Below, one piece after another: positions 23,277 through 36,062 of a stretch of 64,000 nt of DNA (the stretch's first letter is position 1; each line of letters opens with the position of its first letter). Made by a program: the position numbers and the translations under genes. Under the pieces are notes generated by a model, which was not told where the DNA came from, made no database searches, and was given only the letters and a program-made list of their open reading frames with translations. Origin of the DNA: Chimonanthus salicifolius (taxonomy: Eukaryota > Streptophyta > Magnoliopsida > Laurales > Calycanthaceae); NCBI GenBank assembly GCA_013350335.1, contig CM023537.1, positions 8,919,438-8,983,437 of the forward strand, read 5' to 3'.

Positions 23277-26200
23277 TTAGTAAAAAATCTTAACGCTTGA
23301 AGAGCCCGATTCAAAAGAAATTTTCTTTGCACTTAATTTTGTGAGTTGAAAGATATTTTCACACTTTAGATGAGTTGTAGGATATTGGTTCAAAAACTTG
23401 TCAATTCCCATTTTTTGTTTACGTCTGTTGATTGGGGAAGGGCATACAAGCAACAACATCATATATGTTGTGAGGATTGTATTTGAATATCTTAAATGAG
23501 ATTGAGATATATTTTTATTGGATATTGTTTGGAGAAGCCTTATTGATGCCCTATTTTGGTTAAGTTTCTCGGTTGGGATGGGCATATAAACAACATCGTT
23601 GCCTATCTAAGTGGAAATCACTGAAATGTCCAACTTTGGCTTTTGATTAACTGGTTGGGATTTGACATTTCGACAACGACATCATCGATCTCGTGGAAGT
23701 TGAGATAAATATTTAGCTCGAAAAATCTGGAATCTTGAAGTGTCCGATTCAAATTAAATTTGGCTTAGCTCTTCCTTTTGAGTTCGTAATGATTTACATG
23801 TAATTCAACTTCAGTTGAGTTGTAGGATATTGGTACATATGGTTGTCGATGCCCATTTTTGGTTTAGGTTCATTGATTGGCAAAGGGCATACAAGCAACA
23901 ACATCATTAATGTTTTGAAAACTGTATTTCAATATCTCAAATAAGATTGAATTATATTTTTATTCGATATTGAGTGGAGAGCCATATTGATGCCCTATTT
24001 TGGTTTGGTTCCTTGGTTGTGATGTGCATATAAAAACAAAGTTAGTCTTATGGTGTCCGGTCAATATCTATTATTTAGTAGAAATTTTTGAAATGCCTAG
24101 TTTTTGTTTAGGTTCAATGGTTGGGGACATGCATTTCGACAATGCACCATCAATATGGTGGAAAGAGGGATTTTTAGCTCGAAAATATGAAATTTTGAAT
24201 AGCTCGATTCGAAAGATATTTGGCTTGACTCTTAATTTTTTATGGAACATTGAATGGAGAGCCATATTGATGCCCTATTTTGGTTAGGTTCTTTGGTTGA
24301 GATGGGCTTGTAAAAACAACGTTATCTTTTCGTGTCAGGCCAATATATACTATTAAGTGGAAATCATTGAAATGCTCAGTTTTGATTTTGGTTCATTGGT
24401 TGGGGACATGCATTTCGACATCGATATTATTATCAATTTGGTGGAAGTAGAAACGGTTATTAAACTCGAAAATCTGAAGCCTTGAATTGCCCGATTCGAT
24501 GGAAATTTGGTCGTCATTTAATTTTGAGTTGAAAGAGGGATTCATGAATTTCAACTTTGGATGAATTGTACAATATTGGTTCAATAGCTTGTCAATGCCC
24601 ATTTTTTGTGCAGGTCTTTTGATTGTGAAAGGGCATACAAGCAACGATATCATATATGTTTTGAACACCGTATTGCAATATCTCAAATAAGATTGAGATA
24701 TGTTTTTAGTTGAAATTGAGTGGAACGCCATACTTATGCCCCATTTTGGTTATGGTCCTTGGGTGTGATGGGCATCCATACAACAAAGTTGTTCATGTGG
24801 TGTCAGACAAATATCTAATATTTAGTGGAAATTAATGAAGCTATATTGATGCCCCATTTTGGTTAGGGTCCTTGGATGTGATGGGCATCCATACAACAAA
24901 GTTGTTTATGTGGTGTTAGGCAAAAATCTACTATTAAGTGGAAATCAATGAAATGTCCAGTTTTGGTTTAGGTTCATTGGTTGGGGATGGACATTTCGAA
25001 AATGACATCATGAATCTGGTGTAAGTAGAGATTGTTGTTTAGTAAAAAAATCAGAACGCTTAAAGAGCCCCGATTTTTAAGAAATTTTGCTTTGCTCTTA
25101 ATTTTGTGAATTGAAAGATATTTTCACACTTTATATGAGTTATAATATATTGGTTCAAAAGCTTGTCAATTCCCATTTTTTATTTACGTCTATTGATTGG
25201 GGAATGACATACAAGCAACAACATCATAGATGTTGTGAAGACCGTATTTGAATATCTTAAATGAGATTGAGATATATTTTTATTGGATATTGGTTGGGAT
25301 GGGCATCTAAACAACATCGTTGTCTATGTAAGTGGAAATCACTGAAATGTCCAACTTTGGCTTTGATTAACTGGTTGAGATTTGACATTTCGACAACATC
25401 ATCAATCTCGTGGAAGTTGATCTTGAAGTGTCCGATTTGAATTAAATTAGGCTTGCTCTTCCTTTTGAGTTCGTAATGATTTACATGTAATTCAACTTCA
25501 GTTGAGTTGTAGGATATTGGTACATATGGTTGTCAATGCGCATTTTTGGTTTAGCTCCATTGATTGGGAAAGGGCATGCAAGCAACAACATCATTTATGT
25601 TTTGAAGACTGTATTTCAATATCTCAAATAAGATTGAATTATATTTTTATTCGATATTGAGTGGAGAGCCATATTGATGTCCTATTTTGGTTAGGTTCCT
25701 TGGTTGGAATGGGCATATAAAAAAGGCGTTAGTCTTATGGTGTATGGCCAATATCTATTATTTAGTGGAAATTATTGAAATGCCTAGTTTTTGTTTAGGC
25801 TCAATGGTTGGGAACATGAATTTCGACAATGACACCATCAATATGGTGAAAGTAGAGAGAGATTTTTAGCTCAAAAATCTGAAATCTTGAATAGCTCGAT
25901 TCGAAAGAAATTTTGCTTGGCTTTTAATTTTTTATGGTACATTGAATGGAGAGCCATATTGATGCCCTATTTTGGTTAGGTTCTTTTGTTGGAATGGGCA
26001 TATAAAAAAGACGTTAGTCTTATGGTGTCTGGCCAATATCTATTATTTAGTGGAATTATTGAAATGCCTAGTTTTTGTTTAGGCTCAATGGTTGGGAACA
26101 TGAATTTTGACAATGACACCATCAATATGGTGGAAGTAGAGAGAGATTTTTAGCTCGAAAATCTGAAATCTTGAATAGCTCGATTCGAAAGAAATTTTGC

Positions 26201-29200
26201 TTGGCTTTTAATTTTTTATGGTACATTGAATGGAGAGCCATATTGATGCCCTATTGTGGTTAGGTTCTTTTGTTGGGATGGGCATATAAAAATAACGTTG
26301 TCTTTTAGTGTCCGGCCAATATCTACTATTAAGTGGAAATCATTGAAATGCCCAGATTTGATTTAGGTTCATTGGTTGTGGACATGCATTTCGACATCGA
26401 CATTATCAATTTTGTGGAAGTAGAAATGGTTATTAAGATCGAAAATCTGAAACCTTGAATTGCCCGATTCAATGGAAATTTGGCTTGGTGTTTAATTTTG
26501 AGTTGAAAGAGAGATTCATGAATTTCAACTTTGGATGAGTTGTACGATATTGGTTCAATAGCTTGTCAATGCCCATTTTTTGTATAGGTCTTTTGATTGT
26601 GGAAGGGAATACAAGCAACAATATCATATATGTTTTGAATACCGTATTTCAATATGTCAAATAAGATTGAAATATATTTTTATTTGAAATTGAGTGGAAC
26701 GCCATATTGATGCCCCATTTTGGTTAGGGTCCTTGGCTATGATGATGGGCATCCATACAACAAAGTTATTTATGTGGTGTCAGGCAAATATCTACTATTA
26801 AGTGGAAATCAATGAAATGTCCAGTTTTGGTTTAGGTTCATTGGTGGAAGTAGAGATGGTTGTTTAGTAAAAAAATCAGAACGCTTGAAGAGCCCCGATT
26901 TCGAAAGAAATTTTGCTTTGCTCTTAATTTTGTGAATTGAAAGATATTTTCACACTTTAGATGAGTTGTAGGATATTGGTTCAAAAGCTTGTCAATTCCC
27001 AATTTTTTGTTTACGTCTATTGATTGGGGAAGGGCAGACAAGCAACATCATCATTTATGTTGTGAAGATCGTATTTGAATATCTTAAATGAGATTGAGAT
27101 ATATTTTTATTGGATATTGTTTGGAGAAGCCTTATTGATGCCCTATTTTGGTTAGGTTCCTCGGTTGGGATGGGCAAACTAAACATCATTGTTTATGTAA
27201 GTGGAAATCACTGAAATGTCCAATTTTGGCTTTGATTACCTGGTTGGGATTTGACATTTTGACAACGACATCATCAATCTCGTGGAAGTTGAGATAAATA
27301 TTTAGCTCAAAAAACCTGAAAATCTTGAAGTGCCCCATTCGAATTAAATTTGGCTTAGCTCTTCCTTTTGAGTTCGTAATGATTTACATGAAATTCAACT
27401 TCAGTTGAGTTGTAGGATATTGGTACATATGGTTGTCAATGCCGATTTTTTGTTTCGGTCCATTGATTGGGAAAGGGCATACAAGCTACAACATCATTTA
27501 TGTTTTAAGACTGTATTTCAATATCTCAAATAAGATTGAATTATATTTTTATTCGATATTGAGTGGAGAACTATATTGATGCCCTATTTTGTTTTGGTTC
27601 TTTGGTTGGGGTGGGCATATAAAAACAACGTTAGTCTTATGGTGTCTTGCCAATATCTATTATTTAGTGGAAATTTTTGAAATGCCTAGTTTTTGTTTAG
27701 GTCAATGGTTGGGGACATGCATTTCGACAATGACACCAACAATCTGGTGGAAGTAGAAATAGATTTTTATCTCGAAAATTTGAAATCTAGAATAGCTCGA
27801 TTTGAAAGAAATTTTGCTTGCCTCGTAATTTTTATGGTACGTTGAATGAGGAGCCATATTGATGCCCTATTTTTGTTAGGTTCCTTGGTTGGGAAGGGCA
27901 TATAAAAACAAGGTTGTGTTTTGGTGTCAAGCCAATATTTACCATTAAGTGGAAATCATTGAAATGCCCATATTTGATTTAGGTTCAGTGGTTGGGGACA
28001 GATTTTTCACATCGACATGATCAATTTGGTGGAAGTAGAAATTGTTATTAAGCTCGAAAATCTGAGACTTTGAAGTGCCCGATTCTATAGAAATTTGGCT
28101 CAACGCTTAGTTTTGAGTTGACAGAGAGATTCATGAATTTCAACTTTGGATGAGTTGTAAGATATTGGTTCAATAGCTTGTCAATGCCCATTTTTTTGTG
28201 TAGGTCGTTTGATTGGGGTAGGGCATACAAGCAACAATATCATATATGTTTTGAACACCGTATTTCAATATCTCAAATAAGATTGAAATATACATGTCCT
28301 ATTTTGGTTGGGCTTCTTTGCTGTGGTGGGCATCCATACAATAAAGTTGTTTATGTGGTGTGAGACAAATATCTACTATTAAGTGGAGATAAATGAAATG
28401 TCCAGTTTTGGTTTATGTTCATGGCTTGGGGACAGACATTTCGACAATGACATCATCAATCTGGTAGAAATAGAGATAGTGTTTAGTAAAACATCAAAAT
28501 GCTTGAAGAGCCCGATTCGAAAGAAATTTTCCTTTGCTCTTAATTTTGTGATTTGAAAGATATTTTCACACTTTAGATGAGTTGTAGGATATTGGTTCAA
28601 AAGCTTGTCAATTCCCATTTTTTGTTTACGTCTGTTGATTGGGGAAGAGCATACAAGCAACAACATCATATATGTTGTGAATGACCGTATTTGAATATCT
28701 TAAATGAGATCGAGATATATTTTTATTGGATATTGTTTGGAGAAGCCTTATTGATGCCCTATTTTGGTTAAGTTTCTTGGTTGGGATGGGCATCTAAACA
28801 ACAATGTTATCTATGTAAGTGGAAATCACTAAAAGGTCCAACTTTGGCTTTGATTAACTGGTTGAGATTTGACATTTCGACAACGACATCATCAATCTTG
28901 TGGAAGTTGAGATAAATATTTAGCTCGAAAAATCTGGAATCTTGAAGTGTCCGATTCGAATTAAATTTGGCTTAGCTCTTCCTTTTGAGTTCGTAATGAT
29001 TTACATGTAATTCAACTTCAGTTGAGTTGTAGGATATTGGTACATATGGTTGTCAATGCGCATTTTTGGTTTAGCTCCATTGATTGGGAAAGGGCATGCA
29101 AGCAACAACATCATTTATGTTTTGAAGACTGTATTTCAATATCTCAAATAAGATTTAATTATATTTTTATTCGATATTGAGTGGAGAGCCATATTGATGT

Positions 29201-31250
29201 CCTATTTTGGTTAGGTTCCTTGGTTGGAATGGGCATATAAAAAAGACGTTAGTCTTATGGTGTCTGGCCAATATCTATTATTTAGTGGAAATTATTGAAA
29301 TGCCTAGCTTTTGTTTAGGCTCAATGGTTGGGAACATGAATTTCGACAATGACACCATCAATATGGTGAAAGTAGAGAGAGATTTTTAGCTCGAAAATCT
29401 GAAATCTTGAATAGCTCGATTCGAAAGAAATTTTGCTTGGCTCTTAATTTTTTATGGTGCATTGAATGGAGAGCCATATTGATACCCTATTTTGGTTAGG
29501 TTCTTTTGTTGGGATGGGCATATAAAAACAACTTTGCCTTTTAGTGTCCGGCCAATATCTACTATTAAGTGGAAATCATTGAAATGCCCAGATTTGATTT
29601 AGGTTCATTGGTTGTGGACATGCATTTCGACATCGACATTATCAATTTGGTAGAAGTAGAAACGGTTATTAAGCTCTCGAAAATCTGAAACCTTGAATTA
29701 CCCAATTCAATGGAAATTTGGCTCGGTGTTTAATTTTGAGTTGAAAGAGAGATTCATGAATTTCAACTTTGGATGAGTTGTACGATATTGGTTAATAGCT
29801 TGTCAATGCCCATTTTTTGTATAGGTCTTTTGATTGTGGAAGGGAAAACAAGCAACAATATCATATATGTTTTGAATACCGTATTTCAATATGTCAAATA
29901 AAATTGAAATATATTTTTATTTGAAATTGAGTGGAACGCCATATTGATGCCCCATTTTGGTTAGGGTCCTTGGGTGTGATGGGCATCCATACAACAAAGT
30001 TATTCATGTGGTGTTAGGCAAATATCTACTATTAAGTGGAAATTAATGAAGCTATATTGATGCCCTATTTTGGTTAGGGTCCTTGGATGTGATGGGCATC
30101 CATACAACAAAGTTGTTTATGTGGTGTCAGGCAAAAATCTACTATTAAGTGGAAATCAATGAAATGTCCAGTTTTGGTTTAGGTTCATTGGTTGGGGATG
30201 GATATTTTGAAAATGACATCATGAATCTGGTGTAAGTAGAGATGGTTGTTTAGTAAAAAAATCAGAACGCTTAAAGAGCCCCGATTCGAAAGAAATTTTT
30301 CTTTGCTCTTAATTTTGTGAATTGAAAGATATTTTCACACTTTAGATGAGTTGTAATATATTGGTTCAAAAGCTTGTCAATTCCCATTTTTTGTTTACGT
30401 CTATTGATTGGGAAATGACATACAAGCAACAACATCATAGAGGTTGTGAAGATTGCATTTGAATCTCTTAAATGAGATTGAGATATATTTTTATTGGATA
30501 TTGCTTTGTAGAAGCCTTATTGACGCCCTTTTTTGGTTAAGTTTATCGGTTGGGATGGGCATCTAAACAACATCGTTGTGTATGTAAGTGGAAATCACTG
30601 AAATGTCCAACTTTGGCTTTGTTTAACTGGTTGGGATTTGACATTTTGACAACGACATCATCAATCTCGTGGAAGTTGAGATAAATATTTAGCTCGAAAA
30701 ATCTGAAATCTTGAAGTGTTCGATTCGAATTAAATTTGGCTTAGCTCTTCCTTTTGAGTTCGTAATGATTTACATGTAATTCAAGTTCAGTTAAGTTGTA
30801 GGATATTGGTACATATGGTTGTCAATGCCCATTTTTTGTTTAGGTTCATTGATTGGGAAAGGGCATGCAAGCAACAACATCATTTATGTTTTGAAGACTG
30901 TACTTCAATATCTCAAATAATATTGAATTATATTTTTATTCGATATTGAGTGGAGAACCATATTGATGCGCTATGTTGTTTAGATTCCTTGGTTGAAATG
31001 GGCATATAAAGAAGACGTTAGTCTTATGGTGTCTGGCCAATATCTATTATTTAGTGGAAATTATTGAAATGCCTAGTTTTTGTTTAGGCTCAATGGTTGG
31101 GGACATGAATTTCGACAATGACACCATCAATATGGTGGAAGTAGAGTGAGATTTTTAGCTCAAAAATCTGAAATCTTGAATAGCTCGATTCGAAAGAAAT
31201 TTTGCTTAGCTCTTAATTTTTTATGGTATATTGAATGGAGAGCCATATTG
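23277..31250. repeat. Higher-order repeat region, about five units of ~1.6-1.8 kb
   Basis: The diagnostic variant TTAGTAAAAAA, followed by a segment about GCTTGAAGAGCCC and TTTTGTGA-TTGAAAGATAT, occurs at about 23277, 25039, 26864, 28483 and 30250. The spacings are about 1762, 1825, 1619 and 1767 bases. Other variants repeat at one, two or three unit distances: TAAAAAAGRCGTTAGTCTTA at about 25719 and 29239, and the GAAGCTATATTGATGCCC junction at about 24838 and 30050. Each higher-order unit comprises several long and short monomers in a fixed order, with occasional deletions. Confidence 0.75.
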
Positions 31251-31831
31251 ATGCCCTATTTTGGTTAGTTTCTTTGGTTGGATGGGCATTAAACGTCGTC
31301 GTCGTCTATGTAAGTGGAAATCACTGAAATGTCCAATTTTGGCTTTGATTAACTGGTTGGGATTTGACATATCAACAACGGCATCATCTATATCGTGGAA
31401 GTTGAGATAAATATTTAGCTCAAAAAATTTGAAAGCTTGAAGTGTCCGATTCGAATTAAATTTGGCTTAGCTCTTCCTTTTGAGTTCGTAATGATTTATA
31501 TGTAATTCAACTTCAGTTGAGTTCTTGGATATTGGTACATATGGTTGTCAATCCCATTTCTGGTTTAGGTCTATTGATTGGGAAAGGGCATACAAGCAGC
31601 AACATAATTTATGTTTTGAAGATTGTATATTAATCTCTCAAATAAGATTGAATTATATTTTTATTCGATATTGAATGGAGAACCATATTGATGTCCTATT
31701 TTCGTTAGGTTCTTTGTTTGGGATGGGCATCTATACAACAAAGTTGTTAATGTGGTGTCAGGCAAATATCTACTACTATGTAGGAACCAATGAAATGCCC
31801 TGTTTTGGTTTTGTTTCAGTTTTTCGGGTTA

Positions 31832-34800
31832 ATACTCTTCCTTTTTTCATGAAACTTTTCTTTTATTTTGAAAACAGAATGTGAATAACTCTCATTTTTT
31901 TCTAAAAACTCACTTACTACTATAATTTCTCATTTTCTTCTTAAACTTCTAAAATACTCTAATTTTTTTTTTTTCTAAATGCTCTCCTTTTCTTCTTGAA
32001 AACTTTCTTCTTAATTCTCTCTTTTTATTTATAGAAGCTCTCTTATACTTCTTAAGGCTGTAGGTTTTTTTATTTTTAAATTCCCCATTTCTTATTAGAA
32101 ACCCTAAATCACTCTTTTTCTTTTGATGAGCTTGCAATTTCGTCTACAAAGTCTCATTTTAGACTAAAAACATTGATTTTCTTTTTAAACCTTATCTTTT
32201 AATTCTAAAAATTTCTTTTTACTTCTTAAAAGTTATCGTTTTCTTCTTAGAAAACTTTTTTTTGTTCTTGAAAACTCTTATTTTCATTCAAAGACTCTCA
32301 TTTCCTTTCTAAAGTTCTCATTTTCTTTCTCGGTCACCGGTTGTGAACGAAGGGTCATCGTTTTTCCCCCTCTTGAAAACTTCTTAAAACTCTGACTTTC
32401 TTCTGACAAACTCTCGTTTTCTTATAAAATCTTCTTAGAACTCTTTCTTCCAAGTAACTCTCATTTTTTATAAATGTCATTTTCAAGTTCAACGTCCTCT
32501 TTTTTGGAGTTTTCCTTTTCTTATTAAAAACTATTATGTCTGATTGATACACTCATTTATAATTCTTTAAAATCTATATTTTTCTTAATACTCTTCTCTT
32601 CTTTTTTAAAATTTTAGCTTTTTCCTTGGAACTTAGACACGTGCTTCTTAAAAACTTTTACTTTCTTCTCTTAAAACATTTTTTTTTCCCTTTGTCTTAA
32701 TCTTTGTCTTTCTTCTTCATGTATCTCTTTTTTAAAAAAAAAAAATCTATCAATCGATTCTTAAAAGTTCTTTCTTTTTTTCTTAATATTCTACTTTTCT
32801 TCATGAAACCTTTTTTTTTCTATTCAAAACTGTCCTTTCTTCCTAAGAACTCACATTTTTCTTCTTAAAAGCCTCAGTTTCTTGTTGGAACAATCCCCTT
32901 CTTCTGGATGAATATCCCTAATTTTCTTTTGGAACTCTCATTTTTTACTATAATTTCTCATTTTCTTCTTAAACTTCTCTTCTCATTTTCTTATACTCTT
33001 TCTTCTATATAACTCTCATTTTTTAGATAAGCATCTTTTCTTCATAAATATCTATGAATTTCATATTTACCTTTCAAAAGAAAAAGTTTCTCATTTTCGA
33101 CTAAATGCATTCTTTCATGTTATTGTTAAAACTCTTCTCATCTACATAAACTTTTCTTTTTACTAAAGCTCTATGTTTTCTTCTTAATGTTATATTTTCT
33201 TTATAAAAATGCCTATTTTCTTCATAATAACTCTTTTTCCTTCTAAGAGCTCGTATTTTCTTCTAAAAAATCTTCTTTTTTTGTAAAAACTCTCACTTTC
33301 TTTTGAAAAGCTCTCATATTTGTTATTTAAGGTATTTTTTTTCCATCTAAAAACACTCATCTGTTGATGTAGGCACACCTACTTATAAAATGTCGGTTCA
33401 TTTATTTTTTAAAAGAAATCAATTTTTTTGAAAAAAAATCATTTGTTTAAAAATTTTGTATTTTGATGAGTTTTTGAGGTAAAGTTGATAAAATAACATG
33501 CTAAGGTTTATTATACATAGGTCCATGGGGTTTTCCACTCAAAATCCATGTCAATCTAAGATTTTAGGGCCAAAACTCATGGATTCACATAGATTATGGG
33601 TGGAAAAGCCCATGGACCCTTTTGGGCCTTAGCCCACTATTTCATCATTTTAGCTCAAATACTGATCAAATTAACAATTATTCGACCTAATGAATATTTT
33701 GAGAAAAACCAATTTCTTTTATCCAATACATGGACTTATATGTTGTTAATGAGACTGTATCATCTTCATTTTTAAGACTCATTGTTTTTCTTCTCCCATT
33801 TTTCGTCTTAAAAACTCACAACTTATTTATAAAAAATGCCATCTTTCTTTCTTAAAAAACTCTCAGTTTGTGTTAAATCCTCTCCTTTTTCTTTTATAAA
33901 CTTTGACTTTTTCATAAGGCTCTCATGTTTTTAGTGGAACTCTCATTTTATTCTTAAAATCCTCAATCTTTTCTAAAAACTCATCTTTTCCTCTTGGAAC
34001 TCTCCTTTTTTTATTAACTCTAAACTCTATTATAAAGCTGTAATTTCTTACGAAAAGTTTTTCTATTTAATAAAATCTTCTTTTTTTTCCTGAAATGCTT
34101 TCACTTTATTTTTAAAACTCTCATATTCTTTTTAAAATCTCATTATCTTCAAAATCTCAAATCCTTATGAAAAGCTCTCCTTTCTTTTGAAAAGCAATCA
34201 TTTTCTTTTTACAAAAACTCTCATTTTCTTTTTGATGCTCTTGTTTTCTTATTAAAAAGTTATAATTTCTAATTAAAAGACCTCCTTGTCTTCTGAAAAA
34301 ATCTCTCATTTTCGACTAAATGTTCTGTTATGGTTGAAACTCTTCTTCTCATCTATGGGAATTTTTCCTTTTTAACAAAAAAGCTCTACATTTTCTTCAT
34401 AACATTGTCTTTTAAAATTCCCCATTTCTTATTAGAAACCCTTCTTTATTTGCTAGTCACTCATATTTTCATCTTAAGTCTCATGATTTTAGCACTTTTT
34501 TTCTTCTAAAACTATGGCTTTTTTCTTAAAATCACTTCCTTTTCTTTTGACGAGCTTACAATTTCGTCTAAAAGTCTCTATTTCGTTTTACTTGTTTTGT
34601 TCTTGATAGCTCTTCTTTTCATTCAAAGACTCTCATTTCCTTTCTAAAGTTCTCATTTTCTTTCTAAAACTCTATAGAGTTGAAAGGCTATAGGTGAAAG
34701 CTCTCCTTTTCATTGAAAGACTCATTTCCATCCTAAAGTTCTCATTTTCTTTCTAGGTAATCGGTTATCACTGAAGGGTCATCCTTTTTCCCCCTCTTGA

Positions 34801-36062
34801 AAACAATCTTCTTAAAACTCTGACCTCTTACAAACTCTCATTTTCTTATAAAAGTCATAGTTTTTTTCTTAAAACTATTTCTTCTAGGTAACTCTCATTT
34901 TTTTTATAACTGTCATTTTCTAGTTAAACAGTCTTCTCTTTTTTAGAGTATTCCTTTTCTTCTTAAAAACTGTCATTTTCTAGTTAAACCTCTTCTCTTT
35001 TTTGGAGTTTTCCTTTTCTTCTTAAAAACTATTATTGTCTGATTAATACTCTTTTTTAATTCATTAAAATCTATATTTTTCTTAATACTCTTGTTTTCTT
35101 CATTAAAATTTTAGGTTTTTCTTTTTCCTTTTTCTTAATATTTGTCTCTCTTCTTCAAGTATCTCTTCTTTTTTTTTTTTTTGAAAATCTCTCAATCGAT
35201 TCTTAAAAGTTCTTTGTTTGTTTCTTAATACTCTACTTTTCTTCATGGAACATTTTTCTTCTTAAAAGCCTCAGTTTCTTCTTGGAACAATCCCCTTCTT
35301 CTGGATGAATCTCTCTCATTTTCTTTTTAAACTCTCACTTTATACTATAGTTTTTCACTTTCTTCTTAAACTTCTGTTCTCATTTTCTTATACTCTTTCT
35401 TCTAAGTAACTCTCATTTTTTAGATAAGCATCTTCTCTTCATAAAAAACTCTTAATTGTCTGTTTAATATACTCGTTTATTCGTAAGAGATGTTTTTCTC
35501 CTTTTCTTTTGAAACTTTTATTTCCACTATAATTTCTTGTTTTCTTCTTAAACTTCTTTTCCTCTTAAGTTACTCTCAATTTTTTTTCCCCTGAATAATC
35601 TCCATTTCTTTTTTAAATTTAACTTTCTTCTTAAAATTCTTTCTCTGAAGTTTTTGTTTTTAATTCTCCATTTCTTCTTAAAACTCTCCATTTCTCATCC
35701 AAAACACTTTTTTTATTTTTTAAACTCTCACCTTATCATCTTAAGTCTCATTTTTGCTCTTTTCTTTTCTTCTAAAACATTGGTTTCCTTGTTAGAAACG
35801 CTCCTCTTTTGAATAACTTTCAAGTTCCTTCTAAGAACACTCCTTGTTCTAAATTCTATCTCTTTATTCTTGTTGCACTCCATTTTTTTAGGAGCTCGCA
35901 ATTTCTTCTAAAATTTCTCATTTTCTACTAAAAACATTGATTTTCTTTTTAAACTTTATCATTTAATTATTAATATTTCTTTTTACTTGTTAAAAGCTCT
36001 TATTTTTCTTCTTAGAAATCTTGTTTGTTCTTGAAAGTTCTTCTTTTCATTTGAAGACTCAT
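31832..36062. repeat. Polypyrimidine-rich degenerate tandem block A2
   Basis: Begins TTAATACTCTTCC and follows block A1 from about 15199 onward almost segment by segment (AAAACAGAATGTGAATAACT, GGTCACCGGTTGTGA, the hairpin island, CAGTTTCTTCTTGGAAC). It contains further internal duplication around 34900-35000. G is scarce on the plus strand. No gene is supported. Confidence 0.8.
33521..33618. repeat. Hairpin module, copy 2
   Basis: Same inverted repeat as at 17119, with small changes (CATGTCAATC in the left arm, GGGCCAAAACTC in the loop). The CCATGG termini of both arms are kept. Confidence 0.7.

Larger units (their letters stand above)
18952..31831. repeat. Complex satellite block B1 (12.9 kb)
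   Basis: Head-to-tail units of about 460 bases (long form) and about 270 bases (short form). A long unit holds three related modules, each bounded by TGCCC and GGGCAT around TTTTGGTTTAGGTTC and TTGGTTGGG. Between the modules lie conserved segments such as GTGGAAATCAATGAAATG, GGTGGAAGTAGAGATGG and CTCAAATAAGATTGAAATAT. The short form lacks the module and flanks carrying AAGGGCATACAAGCAACAAC. Short open frames on both strands (up to 140 codons at 19709-20131, minus) recur in phase with the monomers but match no known protein. I regard the block as noncoding. Confidence 0.85.

Noticed and set aside
18952..31831. Possibility that the regularly spaced satellite is a CRISPR array
   Set aside because: Units are ~270-460 bases and homologous throughout, with no short identical repeats separated by unique spacers, and the DNA is from a plant nucleus.
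31949..33378. Lysine/arginine-rich minus-strand frames in the polypyrimidine block (31949, 32355, 33190)
   Set aside because: Their KK, RR and RVL pattern follows directly from the purine-rich complement of the short tandem unit; frames break at every irregular unit.
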